Position numbers and translations under genes: made by a program. Below are positions 55,666 to 64,000 of a stretch of 64,000 nt of DNA, one piece after another; positions within the stretch are counted from its first letter, which is position 1; each line of letters starts with the position of its first letter. Below the pieces are notes generated by a model. The model saw only the letters and a program-made list of their open reading frames with translations. It did no database searches and was not told where the DNA came from. Source of the DNA: Changchengzhania lutea (GTDB lineage: Bacteria > Bacteroidota > Bacteroidia > Flavobacteriales > Flavobacteriaceae); assembly GCF_006974145.1 (NCBI RefSeq), contig NZ_CP039456.1:2666499-2730498 (forward strand), given 5' to 3'.

Positions 55666-57015
55666 GTGAAAATAATTATTGCTGGAGCTGGTGAAGTTGG
55701 ATTTCATTTAGCAAAATTATTGTCTTACGAGTCTCAAGAGATTACCTTAATAGACACCAATAAAGAAAGTCTTGTTTACGCAGATACCCACCTTGATATT
55801 AAAGTAATTAAAGGTGACGCGACCTCTATTGCTATCTTAAAAGAAGCTCGTGTGGAGAGCAGCGAATTATTTATAGCGGTAACGGCAAGTGAAACAACCA
55901 ATATAACCATCTGCGTTTTAGCCAAACAACTGGGTTCTAAAAAAACCATAGCAAGAATTTCCAATACCGAATTTATTCATCATAAGGATGAGGTAGGCTT
56001 TACCAAATTTGGTATAGATGAACTTATTTCTCCAGAATCTTTGGCTGCTGCCGAAATTGAATTATCGCTTAAGCAATCGTCTTTTAATGAGACCTACGAA
56101 TTTGAAGATGGCGCTCTTACCATGGTAGGTTTAACATTATCTCGTGCGGCATCATTTGTAGGTAAAACAGTGAAGCAAGCAGCACAAATTTTTCCAGAAC
56201 TTCATTTCGTGCCAATTGCCATACAGCGATTTGGAACGCAATTCACAATAATCCCTAGAGGGGATACCAAGTTTAAACGTGGTGATAATGTGGTGTTTAT
56301 TACTTCAGAAGGAGGTGGCGACGAGCTTTGTAAGCTTACCGGAAAATCTAATAGAGAAATAAAGAACGTCATGATCTTGGGCGGTAGCCAAATTGGTTAT
56401 AAAACAGCTAGAGACTTGTGTGAAAAGAAGTTTAATGTAAAACTTTTAGAAGAAAACCGTGAAAAGGCTTTTGACATTGCCGATGATTTGCCAAATGTTT
56501 TAGTGATCCATAGTGACGGTAGAAATGTCGATTTACTTGAAGAAGAAAATATCAGCGATATGGATGCTTTTATTGCCGTGACAGGGAACTCAGAAACAAA
56601 CATCATGTCCTGTTTGGTAGCAAAATCTAAAGGGGTTAAAAAAACGATAGCTTTGGTTGAAAATATGGACTATTTTGAACTATCACATTCTGTAGGTATC
56701 GAAACACTTATTAATAAAAAGCTATTGGCTGCTAACAATATTTTTAGATATATTAGAAAAGGAGAGGTTGTGGCCATGACCAAACTCAGCAATATGAATG
56801 CAGAGCTATTAGAGTTTGAGGTAAAGGCAACATCTGCTATCTGTAATAAATTTATTAAGGATTTAGATTTTCCAAGATCGGCCATAATAGGCGGTGTGAT
56901 TAGAGCTGGTGTGGGGATTATTGCTTTAGGAAGTTTCCAAGTTCGTGAAGGAGACCGTGTAGTAGTTTGTAGCTCATTGCAGTCTATCAAAGGTGTAGAA
57001 AAACTATTTCGATAG
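55666..57015 (+). CDS. trkA: Trk potassium uptake regulator TrkA
   Basis: 449 residues, peripheral NAD-binding regulator that gates the TrkH potassium channel. Two repeats of RCK-N plus RCK-C: first Rossmann IIAGAGEVGFHLAKLL with ITLIDTNKESL, second MILGGSQIGYKTARDL. The C-terminal RCK-C ends in REGDRVVVCSSLQSIKGVEKLF. Start is GTG at 55666 (GTGAAAATAATTATTG), which puts the Rossmann strand at residue 2. It is 63 bp upstream of trkH. Confidence 0.94.
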   Translation: MKIIIAGAGEVGFHLAKLLSYESQEITLIDTNKESLVYADTHLDIKVIKGDATSIAILKEARVESSELFIAVTASETTNITICVLAKQLGSKKTIARISNTEFIHHKDEVGFTKFGIDELISPESLAAAEIELSLKQSSFNETYEFEDGALTMVGLTLSRAASFVGKTVKQAAQIFPELHFVPIAIQRFGTQFTIIPRGDTKFKRGDNVVFITSEGGGDELCKLTGKSNREIKNVMILGGSQIGYKTARDLCEKKFNVKLLEENREKAFDIADDLPNVLVIHSDGRNVDLLEEENISDMDAFIAVTGNSETNIMSCLVAKSKGVKKTIALVENMDYFELSHSVGIETLINKKLLAANNIFRYIRKGEVVAMTKLSNMNAELLEFEVKATSAICNKFIKDLDFPRSAIIGGVIRAGVGIIALGSFQVREGDRVVVCSSLQSIKGVEKLFR

Positions 57016-57078
57016 CATTTGGGCTTTAATTTAGATACGTTTATTCAAGTGGCTTCAATACAAGTTATAATACGATAA

Positions 57079-58572
57079 ATGAAGTTAAACTATAAAATCA
57101 TTTTTCATTTTTTAGGATTACTACTGTTGTTCAACGGTGGTTTTATGCTATTGTCTTCATTGGTAAGTTTAATTTATGATGATGGCGTAACGGTACAAAT
57201 ATTTTCCGCTGGTATTGTGACTTTGGTACTGGGTATTATTGCTATGGTTTTTACCAAAGACCATAATAAGGAAATGAACAAACGCGAAGGTTATATTGTT
57301 GTAACTTTTGGTTGGGTTATTATGTCCTTATCTGGGACTTTACCATATTTATTCACAGAAAGCATTCCTACATTTACTAATGCTTTTTTTGAAACCATGT
57401 CAGGTTACACAACTACTGGAGCTTCCATTTTAAATGATATTGAAGCTGTTCCTAAAGGCGTATTGTTTTGGCGAAGTCTTACCCATTGGATTGGTGGGAT
57501 GGGGATTATTGTTCTTGCAATTGCCATTTTACCCTTATTGGGTATTGGAGGGATGCAGCTATTTGCAGCCGAAGCTCCTGGTCCAAGTGCAGATAAATTG
57601 CATCCTAGAATTACAGATACTGCTAAACGCTTATGGCTTATTTATTTTGGCTATACCGCTGCTGAAACCTTGTTGCTTAGTGTGGCTGGTATGTCGTTTT
57701 TTGATGCGATCAATCATGCTCTATGTACATTGTCCACGGGCGGGTTTTCAACAAAAAATGCGAGTGTGGCCTATTGGAATGGTCAGCCCATTATTCAATA
57801 TATCATCATCCTCTTTATGTTTTTAGCGGGTACCAATTTTGTTTTGAGTTATTTTGCTTTTAAAGGGAAAGTGCAAAAAATCATTGGTGATGAGGAGTTT
57901 AAATTATACTTTAAGTTCATCGTGATTTTTACCATTATTGCGGCATTGATTATATACTTTAGAGCAGATATAGCTGCATCTACCATTGTACACCCTATGG
58001 TTTGGGGTGAAGCCGAAAGTGCTTTTAGGCACGCTTTATTTCAGGTACTTGCCATTGTGACTACGACAGGATTTGTTACCGCAGATTATACCATGTGGAC
58101 ACCATTTTTAGCGGTTTTCTTTTTCGGACTCATGTTTTTAGGTGGTTCTGCGGGGAGTACCTCAGGAGGGGTGAAAGTGGTTAGGCATCTTATTCTAATA
58201 AAAAACGGTTTTTTAGAGTTTAAAAGAACGCTACATCCTAATGCTATTTTACCTGTTCGTTATAATACCAAAGCTATTTCAGGGGATATTGTTTTTAATA
58301 TTCTAGGGTTCTTCACCCTATACATGTTATCCTTTATAGTGGGCGCTTTAGGGTTTTCTATGATGCAAATCGAATTCAAATCCGCTATCGGTTTAGCAGC
58401 ATCAAGTCTTGGGAATGTGGGTCCTGCATTGGGTGAGTTTGGCCCAGTAAATAATTATGCTAATTTACCCTCTATCGGTAAATGGTGGTGTAGTTTTTTA
58501 ATGCTTATTGGTCGTTTAGAACTCTTTACGGTTCTCATATTATTTACCCCATTTTTCTGGCGGAATAGATAA
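57079..58572 (+). CDS. trkH: Trk-type potassium uptake channel TrkH
   Basis: 497-residue integral membrane protein of the TrkH/KtrB superfamily: four M1-P-M2 repeats with selectivity-filter-type loops (MSGYTTTGASIL near 110-121, LCTLSTGGFST near 216-226, ATTTGFVTADY near 330 and ASSLGNVGPALG near 438). Forms the K+ pore and is controlled by TrkA encoded just upstream. No strong terminator directly after; a small ORF follows. Confidence 0.94.
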   Translation: MKLNYKIIFHFLGLLLLFNGGFMLLSSLVSLIYDDGVTVQIFSAGIVTLVLGIIAMVFTKDHNKEMNKREGYIVVTFGWVIMSLSGTLPYLFTESIPTFTNAFFETMSGYTTTGASILNDIEAVPKGVLFWRSLTHWIGGMGIIVLAIAILPLLGIGGMQLFAAEAPGPSADKLHPRITDTAKRLWLIYFGYTAAETLLLSVAGMSFFDAINHALCTLSTGGFSTKNASVAYWNGQPIIQYIIILFMFLAGTNFVLSYFAFKGKVQKIIGDEEFKLYFKFIVIFTIIAALIIYFRADIAASTIVHPMVWGEAESAFRHALFQVLAIVTTTGFVTADYTMWTPFLAVFFFGLMFLGGSAGSTSGGVKVVRHLILIKNGFLEFKRTLHPNAILPVRYNTKAISGDIVFNILGFFTLYMLSFIVGALGFSMMQIEFKSAIGLAASSLGNVGPALGEFGPVNNYANLPSIGKWWCSFLMLIGRLELFTVLILFTPFFWRNR

Positions 58573-58722
58573 ATATTATTAAATTTTATTTGGTTTGGGA
58601 CTATTAGTGTTCACTGATGGTTTGAATGTTTTATCTTGATTTTTAATGGTTTACGTTACGATTGGTTGTAACATTTCAATGAGTTAGACGTCTTCTTTGT
58701 ATAACCAATTAAAACTAAAATC

Positions 58723-58980
58723 ATGGAATTACTATTAACTACTGAAGATTTAGAACCATTACCTGAACCCTGTGTTTTTGTAGATCACGTTAAGCCAGAA
58801 GGCATATTAAATTCTAGCTACAAAACTATTGTTAAAGCGAATTTTAAAAACACCTCTTCAGAATCTATATTTGGAATAAGACAACGCTTAAAAAGCGCCC
58901 AATATCAATTCACTTCAAGTATTGAAACGGTGCTAAAAGTATCACTCTTCGCGACTATCATTATGATTATATTCTCATAA
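58723..58980 (+). CDS. Small tail-anchored hypothetical protein
   Basis: 85 residues, family not recognised. The N-terminus is acidic (MELLLTTEDLEPLPEPCVF), the centre polar, and the last 18 residues are hydrophobic (VLKVSLFATIIMIIFS), suggesting a C-terminal membrane anchor. ATG is 150 bp after trkH and the gene is closed by a strong terminator, so it may be the last member of the trk unit or stand alone. Confidence 0.65.
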   Translation: MELLLTTEDLEPLPEPCVFVDHVKPEGILNSSYKTIVKANFKNTSSESIFGIRQRLKSAQYQFTSSIETVLKVSLFATIIMIIFS

Positions 58981-59000
58981 TGTATTTTTCAAAACTATAA

Positions 59001-59034
59001 AAAAGCCGCTATGACTATAACCATAGCGGCTTTT
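59001..59034. terminator. Bidirectional terminator
   Basis: 13-bp stem AAAAGCCGCTATG/CATAGCGGCTTTT with an 8-base loop, flanked by A and T runs, between the convergent small hypothetical and aminotransferase genes. Confidence 0.88.
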
Positions 59035-59052
59035 TATCTATAAGAAGTTAAT

Positions 59053-60237
59053 TTAGCTTACTGCATCCTTAATTCGCTTTATAGCCTCAATAATTTGATC
59101 TTGTGAAGCGGCATAAGAAATTCGTATACAATCTGGATTTCCAAAAGCTTCTCCTGTTACGGTGGCTACCAGAGCCTCTTCTAATAAATATAAAGAAAAA
59201 TCAGTGGCATTGTTTATGGTTTTTCCACGCAACGTTTTTCCAAAGAAATGCGTCACATTGGGAAACACATAAAATGCACCTTCTGGCGTATTGGTTTTAA
59301 AACCTTCAATATCATTTAGCAAATCTAAAATGAGATCACGACGTACTTTAAATTCGTCAATCATGTACTTCACACGACTGGGTGATGCTTTCAATGCTGT
59401 TATTACAGCGCGCTGTGCAATACAGTTGGCGCCACTTGTTATTTGACCTTGCATCTTATTGCAGGCACGAGCAATTTTCTCTGGACCGCCAATATAACCA
59501 ATTCTCCAACCCGTCATTGCAAAGGCTTTTGAGACGCCATTTACAGTAATGGTTCTATCATACATGTCATCAAACTGCGCCATACTAGCATGACCACCTA
59601 CGTAATTTATATGTTCATAAATTTCATCAGAAACCACATAAATATTCGGGTGTTTTACTAAAACATCTGCAAGAGCTCTTAATTCCTTTTCACTATAAAT
59701 AGAGCCGCTTGGATTACATGGCGAACTAAACCAAATCATTTTCGTGTTTGGGGTAATAGCGCCTTCAAGTTGTGCCGCAGTCATTTTAAAATCGGTATCA
59801 ATCGATGTTTTGACTTCTACGGGAACACCATCATTTAATTGAACAATATCTGAATAGCTCACCCAATATGGGCATGGTAAAATAACCTCATCGCCTTTGT
59901 TCAACATTACTGCAGCAATGTTCGCTAAAGCTTGTTTTGCACCGGTTGAAACTACGATTTGAGGCAAAGTATAGCTCAAATTATTGTCACGCTTAAATTT
60001 GGTAATAATGGCTTCTTTTAACTCTACATAACCATCAACAGGCGTGTATGAATTATAGTCCTCATTAATCGCTTGAATGGCGGCGTCTTTAATAAAATCT
60101 GGTGTGTTAAAATCGGGTTCGCCAAGGCTCAATCCAATGATGTCTTTGCCTTCAGTTCTTAATTCTCTTGCTTTTGCAGCCATAGCTAAGGTGGCCGAAG
60201 TAGACATGTTTAAAATTCTATCGGATAGTAAATTCAT
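59053..60237 (-). CDS. Pyridoxal phosphate-dependent aminotransferase (aspartate type, class I)
   Basis: 394 residues, subgroup I-beta/gamma aspartate aminotransferase. N-terminal LSLGEPDFNTPDFI, PYWVSYSDIVQL, SPCNPSGSIYSEKEL, VSDEIYEHINY (cofactor Asp) and NGVSKAFAMTGWRIGYIGG, with the Schiff-base Lys in SKAFA. Fits transamination of aspartate/glutamate, possibly also of prephenate or other amino acids. Sits 16 bp downstream of the desaturase gene. Confidence 0.9.
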   Translation of the reverse strand: MNLLSDRILNMSTSATLAMAAKARELRTEGKDIIGLSLGEPDFNTPDFIKDAAIQAINEDYNSYTPVDGYVELKEAIITKFKRDNNLSYTLPQIVVSTGAKQALANIAAVMLNKGDEVILPCPYWVSYSDIVQLNDGVPVEVKTSIDTDFKMTAAQLEGAITPNTKMIWFSSPCNPSGSIYSEKELRALADVLVKHPNIYVVSDEIYEHINYVGGHASMAQFDDMYDRTITVNGVSKAFAMTGWRIGYIGGPEKIARACNKMQGQITSGANCIAQRAVITALKASPSRVKYMIDEFKVRRDLILDLLNDIEGFKTNTPEGAFYVFPNVTHFFGKTLRGKTINNATDFSLYLLEEALVATVTGEAFGNPDCIRISYAASQDQIIEAIKRIKDAVS

Positions 60238-60253
60238 TAAAATTAAATAAGGG

Positions 60254-61354
60254 TTAGACTTGCAAAGCAGGTTTCATGCCCATTTCTTTTAAATGCTTGA
60301 AATGTGCAATAATAGCTTTACGTGTGGTTTTATATTCGTGGTATGGTAAGTTGAATTCCTGAGCCGTTTCCTTTACTATTTTGGATATTTTATTATAATG
60401 GACATGACTAATATGCGGAAAAATATGATGCTCTACTTGGTGATTCAAACCACCCGTAAACCAATTAACAATTTTGTTTTTAGTACCAAAGTTAACCGTA
60501 GTTTTTAGTTGATGAACCGCCCATGTATTTTTCATGGTACCGTCTTGCTCTGGTAAAGGCATTTCAGCTTCCTCCATAACATGTGCTAATTGAAACACCA
60601 CACTTAAAATCAAGCCTGCCGTGTAATGCATTAAAAAGAACCCTATTAAAATTTTCCACCAAGCAATATCTAAGAAGAGCATGGGAATTAAAATCCATAC
60701 GGCTAAATAAATAACTTTTGAAATTACCAATTTACTCCAATTCCAAACGGGATTTGGGAATTTTCCATAAGACAATTTACGTTTCATATAACGTTTCATT
60801 TGCTGAAAATCTGTGGTAATGGCCCAATTGATGGTCAGTAAACCATATAGTATAACAGAATAATAGTGTTGAAACCTATGGTGCCATTGCCATTCAGAAT
60901 GCTCTGAGAATCGTAAAACACGTCCCGCTTCTAGATCTTCATCGTGACCATGGATATTGGTGTACGTATGATGCAGAACATTGTGTTGCACTTTCCAGTT
61001 ATAAACGTTTCCTGCCAAAATATAAATGCTGCTTCCCATTAAACGGTTAATCCATTCTTTGTTGGAAAAAGACCCATGATTACCATCGTGCATCACATTC
61101 ATGCCAACACCAGCCATACCAATTCCCATAACAATAGTGAGCAGTAGTTGTGCCCAACCAGGAATGTCTAAAGTTAAAATTAGGAAGTATGGCGCTAGAA
61201 ATATCGAAAACATAACCACTGTTTTAACCCAAAGTTTCCAATTGCCAGTTCGTTTAATATTGTTATCCTTAAAGTAATCGTTAACACGCTTGTTTAAGGT
61301 TCTAAAAAACTTTGCAGAATCTTTTCTTGAGAATGAAAGTGTTTGTTTTGACAT
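60254..61354 (-). CDS. Acyl-lipid/acyl-CoA fatty acid desaturase
   Basis: 366-residue membrane di-iron enzyme with the three histidine boxes: HDGNHGS near residue 93, HNVLHHTYTN near 128 and NHQVEHHIFPHISH near 305 (HxxxH, HxxHH and QxxHH). Four or more membrane helices. Of the front-end type by the QVEHH box, but no cytochrome b5 domain is fused. Introduces a double bond in fatty acids, likely for membrane fluidity. ATG at 61354. It precedes the aminotransferase on the same strand. Confidence 0.9.
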   Translation of the reverse strand: MSKQTLSFSRKDSAKFFRTLNKRVNDYFKDNNIKRTGNWKLWVKTVVMFSIFLAPYFLILTLDIPGWAQLLLTIVMGIGMAGVGMNVMHDGNHGSFSNKEWINRLMGSSIYILAGNVYNWKVQHNVLHHTYTNIHGHDEDLEAGRVLRFSEHSEWQWHHRFQHYYSVILYGLLTINWAITTDFQQMKRYMKRKLSYGKFPNPVWNWSKLVISKVIYLAVWILIPMLFLDIAWWKILIGFFLMHYTAGLILSVVFQLAHVMEEAEMPLPEQDGTMKNTWAVHQLKTTVNFGTKNKIVNWFTGGLNHQVEHHIFPHISHVHYNKISKIVKETAQEFNLPYHEYKTTRKAIIAHFKHLKEMGMKPALQV

Positions 61355-61444
61355 GCTATTAATATTAATATGATTAATAATTAAAATTTATGATCATACC
61401 TGCGGCAAAGATAGGTATAAACCATTTCAAGTAATAACGTTTTT

Positions 61445-61478
61445 TTGTAAAAAAATGTATTTTAAAACTATATTTTTG
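61445..61478 (+). promoter_or_regulatory. Probable rsmG promoter
   Basis: TTG at 61445-61447, a 23-bp spacer and TATTTTTG at 61471-61478, a perfect TAnnTTTG, ending 16 bp before the ATG. Confidence 0.5.
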
Positions 61479-61494
61479 CACAAATTTAGAGGGT

Positions 61495-62124
61495 ATGGAA
61501 CTTATTTTAAAATATTTTAAAAATCTAACAGAGGATCAAATCTTAAAATTTGAAAATTTAGAAGCGCTCTATCAGGATTGGAACTTAAAAATTAACGTCG
61601 TTTCCAGAAAAGATATAGACGAACTTTATTTGCGTCATGTTCTTCATTCCTTGGGGATTGCTAAGGTTATTCATTTTAAATCAGGTTCCAAAATTTTGGA
61701 TGTTGGTACGGGCGGCGGATTTCCGGGTATTCCATTAGCTATTCTCTTTCCTGAGTGCACATTTCATTTGGTGGATAGCATAGCGAAAAAATTAAAAGTC
61801 GTTGATGAAGTTGTTGAAGGTTTAGGTTTGACCAATGTTAAAACCACTCACAGTAGAGTTGAAGCTATTGACGGTACCTATGATTTTATTGTAAGTCGTG
61901 CCGTAGCTGCCATGCCCACATTTGTGCACTGGACGAAAGGAAAAATTGCCAAGCAACAGAAGCATGATTTAAAAAACGGCATACTGTATTTAAAAGGCGG
62001 TGATTTAACAGAAGAACTAAAAGATTATAAAACCACAAGTATTTTTAATTTAAGCGATTATTTTGAGGAAGCGTTTTATGATACCAAAAAAGTGGTGCAC
62101 TTGCCGATAAAATATAGAGGGTGA
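61495..62124 (+). CDS. rsmG: 16S rRNA (guanine-N7)-methyltransferase RsmG
   Basis: 209 residues. N-terminal FENLEALYQDWNLKINVVSR and RHVLHSLGIAKV, SAM-binding ILDVGTGGGFPGIPLAI, LVDSIAKKLKVVDEV and SRAVAAMPTFVHW are family hallmarks. Methylates G527 (E. coli numbering) of 16S rRNA. Intact length. Converges on the TPR gene with a 15-bp gap. Confidence 0.95.
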   Translation: MELILKYFKNLTEDQILKFENLEALYQDWNLKINVVSRKDIDELYLRHVLHSLGIAKVIHFKSGSKILDVGTGGGFPGIPLAILFPECTFHLVDSIAKKLKVVDEVVEGLGLTNVKTTHSRVEAIDGTYDFIVSRAVAAMPTFVHWTKGKIAKQQKHDLKNGILYLKGGDLTEELKDYKTTSIFNLSDYFEEAFYDTKKVVHLPIKYRG

Positions 62125-62139
62125 AAAATTAACAACAAG

Positions 62140-63099
62140 TTACAGCTTGCTTAAAACTTTAAAACTTTCGTTAAAAACGTAAAATTCATTTTTATACCAA
62201 TAGGTGTTGGAGTAGGGTGCAATACCATCTTTAGTAATGGCATTCGTAAGTATAATGCTTTGCGCTTTTTCAAAATTAAGCTTAGCCTTTTCAAGATCAT
62301 TAACTTTTTGGAAGGTCATGGCTAACCCCAAAAGGGCATCAAAGTCTTTAGAATCAAATTTTAGAGCAGTGTTAAAATCAGAAATAGCATCATTAAATTT
62401 CCCTAAAAGTAGGTGTGAGGCGCCTCTGTAAAAGTAAGCAAACCCATTGTTTTTATTGATTCTTAAGGATTTCGTAAAATCTGATTTTGCTTTTTTGTAA
62501 TATTTAATATCCATAAAAAACACACCACGATTATAATAGGCATCATCAGTGGGATCTATTAAAATCACCATCGTATAGTCTGCTAGCGCCAATTTATACT
62601 TTTTGAGCGCCCAATGTGTAAAGGCTCTCATTTTGTATGCCTCTGAGGAGTAAGGTTCAATACTAATAACGGTATTAAAATCAGAAATGGCATCGTCATA
62701 ATGGCCCAAATCGTACTTGGAACAGCCTAAACTATAAATGGCATCGATAAAGTAGGGATCTAGTTCAATAGCGCTTTTATAATCTTCTTTGGCACCTTCA
62801 TAATTTAGAAGGCTATATCTTGAATTTCCTCTATTAAAATACGTGTCCGGATCTGGTTTTGTAAGTATGATTTTAGAATAATCTACAATGGCTCCAGAAT
62901 AATCTCCCAAGTCATTTTTTGCAAGCCCTCTGTAAAAATAAGCATCTAATTTATCTGGCTCTTGCTCAATAACTTGATCTAAAAGGCTTATTCTTTCAGA
63001 TAAATCCGCAGTTTTTAAAGCCTGTCTGTATAATTTCCCTGCTTGTGCAATCCCAAGCAAAGGCATGATTATAAATAAGATAATTGTAATTCTTTTCAT
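62140..63099 (-). CDS. Secreted tetratricopeptide-repeat protein
   Basis: 319 residues from ATG 63099 (MKRITIILFIIMPLLGIAQ), a good signal peptide ending in IAQA; 6 codons upstream are rejected. About seven TPR units follow, such as LDAYFYRGLAKNDLGDYSGA, FIDAIYSLGCSKYDLGHYDD and GFAYFYRGASHLLLGKFNDA. A protein-protein scaffold in the periplasm or surface. No catalytic domain. Its partner is unknown. Confidence 0.8.
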   Translation of the reverse strand: MKRITIILFIIMPLLGIAQAGKLYRQALKTADLSERISLLDQVIEQEPDKLDAYFYRGLAKNDLGDYSGAIVDYSKIILTKPDPDTYFNRGNSRYSLLNYEGAKEDYKSAIELDPYFIDAIYSLGCSKYDLGHYDDAISDFNTVISIEPYSSEAYKMRAFTHWALKKYKLALADYTMVILIDPTDDAYYNRGVFFMDIKYYKKAKSDFTKSLRINKNNGFAYFYRGASHLLLGKFNDAISDFNTALKFDSKDFDALLGLAMTFQKVNDLEKAKLNFEKAQSIILTNAITKDGIAPYSNTYWYKNEFYVFNESFKVLSKL

Positions 63100-63184
63100 A
63101 AGCAGGTTATACAACAAATAATATGCCGTTTTTTATAAACTAAAGTTAGCATAAATTTTACAAAGCTAACGGTTGAAAAAGAAA

Positions 63185-64000
63185 TTAATTTTGTTTAGTT
63201 GAAATAATACCTGCTCTTTTTTTTAGCAAGTATTCCTTTTCAAGAAGATTTACCACGGTGTTCAGAGCCAAATCAATATAATAAAGAGCTTTATCAAGAT
63301 TATTTTTATTGAAGTAATAATCTGCCTTGGTTCCATAAAAGAGATAGGCACGTTGTTCAAAATCATCAGCATTAATAGCATTTAAATACGTCTTAGCCAT
63401 AGCAAAATCTTGCATTTGCATACAGACCACAGCCATGGTCAATACGTGAATGGGCATAGGCTGTAATCTATTAAGGCATTGGTACCAATAGTGGATTTTA
63501 TCCCAATCGGTATCCTCAAAACAGTTTGCCCGTAGGTGTTCTGCAGCAATAGCAGCCTCATAATGATAACAAGAAAAATTATTGCATTCAACGGCTTTGT
63601 GCATCATCGTATTCCCTAATTTTATCAATGGAACATACCATTGGCTTCTGTCTTGATGGCGCAAATCCAATAGTTCGTTTTCAGCATTGGTTTTAGTTTC
63701 TAAACGTGCCGCATGAAAACACATTAAGGCACACAGCGCATACACTTCTGATGTGCGCGTATGTGTGTTCTTTAAAAGCATTTGTGTTAAGCGAATGGCT
63801 TCTCCGCATAATTCTTTACGAATTAATTTTTCTTTTTTATTGGAATGAAAGCCTTCATTAAAAATAAGATATAGCACTTCCATAACACTTTCTAAACGCT
63901 CTGGAAGTGCTTTGCCTTGTGGAATCTGGAATTTTAATTTTGAACGCTGAATCGTTTTTCTTGCACGAGCCAATCGCTTTTTTATGGTGCCTTCCTTAGT
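63185..64000 (-). CDS. ECF-type sigma factor (ECF42/DUF6596 type), 3' part
   Basis: The frame is open to the window edge, so the 5' end with sigma region 2 is outside. The first residues (TKEGTIKKRLARARKTIQRS) are the end of a region-4 helix-turn-helix. Then follows RLESVMEVLYLIFNEGFHSN and a TPR-like helical C-terminal domain (CGEAIRLTQMLLKNTHTRTS, YHYEAAIAAEHL, AKTYLNAINADDFEQRAYLF), the DUF6596 arrangement of ECF42 sigma factors. These often work beside a YCII-type protein gene, which would lie outside. The TTG at 63973 is internal. Confidence 0.85.
   Translation of the reverse strand, partial: TKEGTIKKRLARARKTIQRSKLKFQIPQGKALPERLESVMEVLYLIFNEGFHSNKKEKLIRKELCGEAIRLTQMLLKNTHTRTSEVYALCALMCFHAARLETKTNAENELLDLRHQDRSQWYVPLIKLGNTMMHKAVECNNFSCYHYEAAIAAEHLRANCFEDTDWDKIHYWYQCLNRLQPMPIHVLTMAVVCMQMQDFAMAKTYLNAINADDFEQRAYLFYGTKADYYFNKNNLDKALYYIDLALNTVVNLLEKEYLLKKRAGIISTKQN

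Noticed and set aside
1-64000. tRNA, rRNA, tmRNA or riboswitch genes
   Set aside because: No cloverleaf, rRNA-like block or known riboswitch core was recognised on reading; a covariance-model search would be needed to exclude small ones.

Overview
The window is low-GC chromosomal DNA from a member of the Bacteroidota, most likely a marine or soil Flavobacteriaceae. The evidence is a gldKLMN cluster plus porT/sprT (type IX secretion and gliding), a SusC/SusD pair with a FecR/ECF-sigma switch, a short primary sigma factor without region 1.1, TAnnTTTG-type -7 promoter elements and AT-rich intergenic DNA. No rRNA, tRNA or CRISPR array was recognised.

Layout. 1-11.4 kb is core: the 3' part of topA, a ureohydrolase-fold protein with replaced metal ligands, gldK-gldL-gldM-gldN, an FAD oxidoreductase, a DUF983 protein and an ABC-F ATPase. 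11.4-14.8 kb is an IS graveyard: an IS5 remnant, a BfmA-like mobilisation remnant, and a truncated IS200/IS605 transposase whose end hairpin is split by a complete-ended but dead ISL3 element (24-bp inverted repeats, 8-bp target duplication), then a truncated IS6 transposase. 15-20 kb holds two tandem CBS proteins, a BLUF photoreceptor directly upstream of rpe, the primary sigma factor, and an HTH protein.

20.7-37.7 kb is a single minus-strand locus resembling a polysaccharide utilisation locus without a recognisable glycoside hydrolase. In transcription order it reads ECF sigma, FecR anti-sigma, SusC with an STN domain, SusD, two secreted PIG-L deacetylases, an MFS sugar permease, a ROK kinase lacking the usual zinc motif, a large secreted PcRGLX/YetA-like protein, a NagB-PIG-L fusion and a DASS transporter. 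No nagA is present in the locus. The set suggests capture of an amino-sugar glycan that is de-N-acetylated outside the cytoplasm, imported, phosphorylated and deaminated. This is the strongest candidate for an undescribed system here.

37.8-41.3 kb is a second IS graveyard: IS5/DUF4096, IS200, a TonB-receptor fragment and IS1182 remnants, plus one apparently intact IS630 element whose GC-richer codon use looks foreign. 41.3-64 kb is mostly housekeeping: sterol-desaturase-family hydroxylase, pnp, rpsO, a decayed and an intact PAS histidine kinase in tandem, accD, class II fbaA, a BamA/TamA-like assembly protein, a SpoU-type RNA methyltransferase, porT-ubiE, trkA-trkH, an aminotransferase, an acyl-lipid desaturase, rsmG, a TPR protein and the 3' part of an ECF-type sigma factor that runs off the window. 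Intergenic spacers carry terminators and several short palindromic or tandem repeats.
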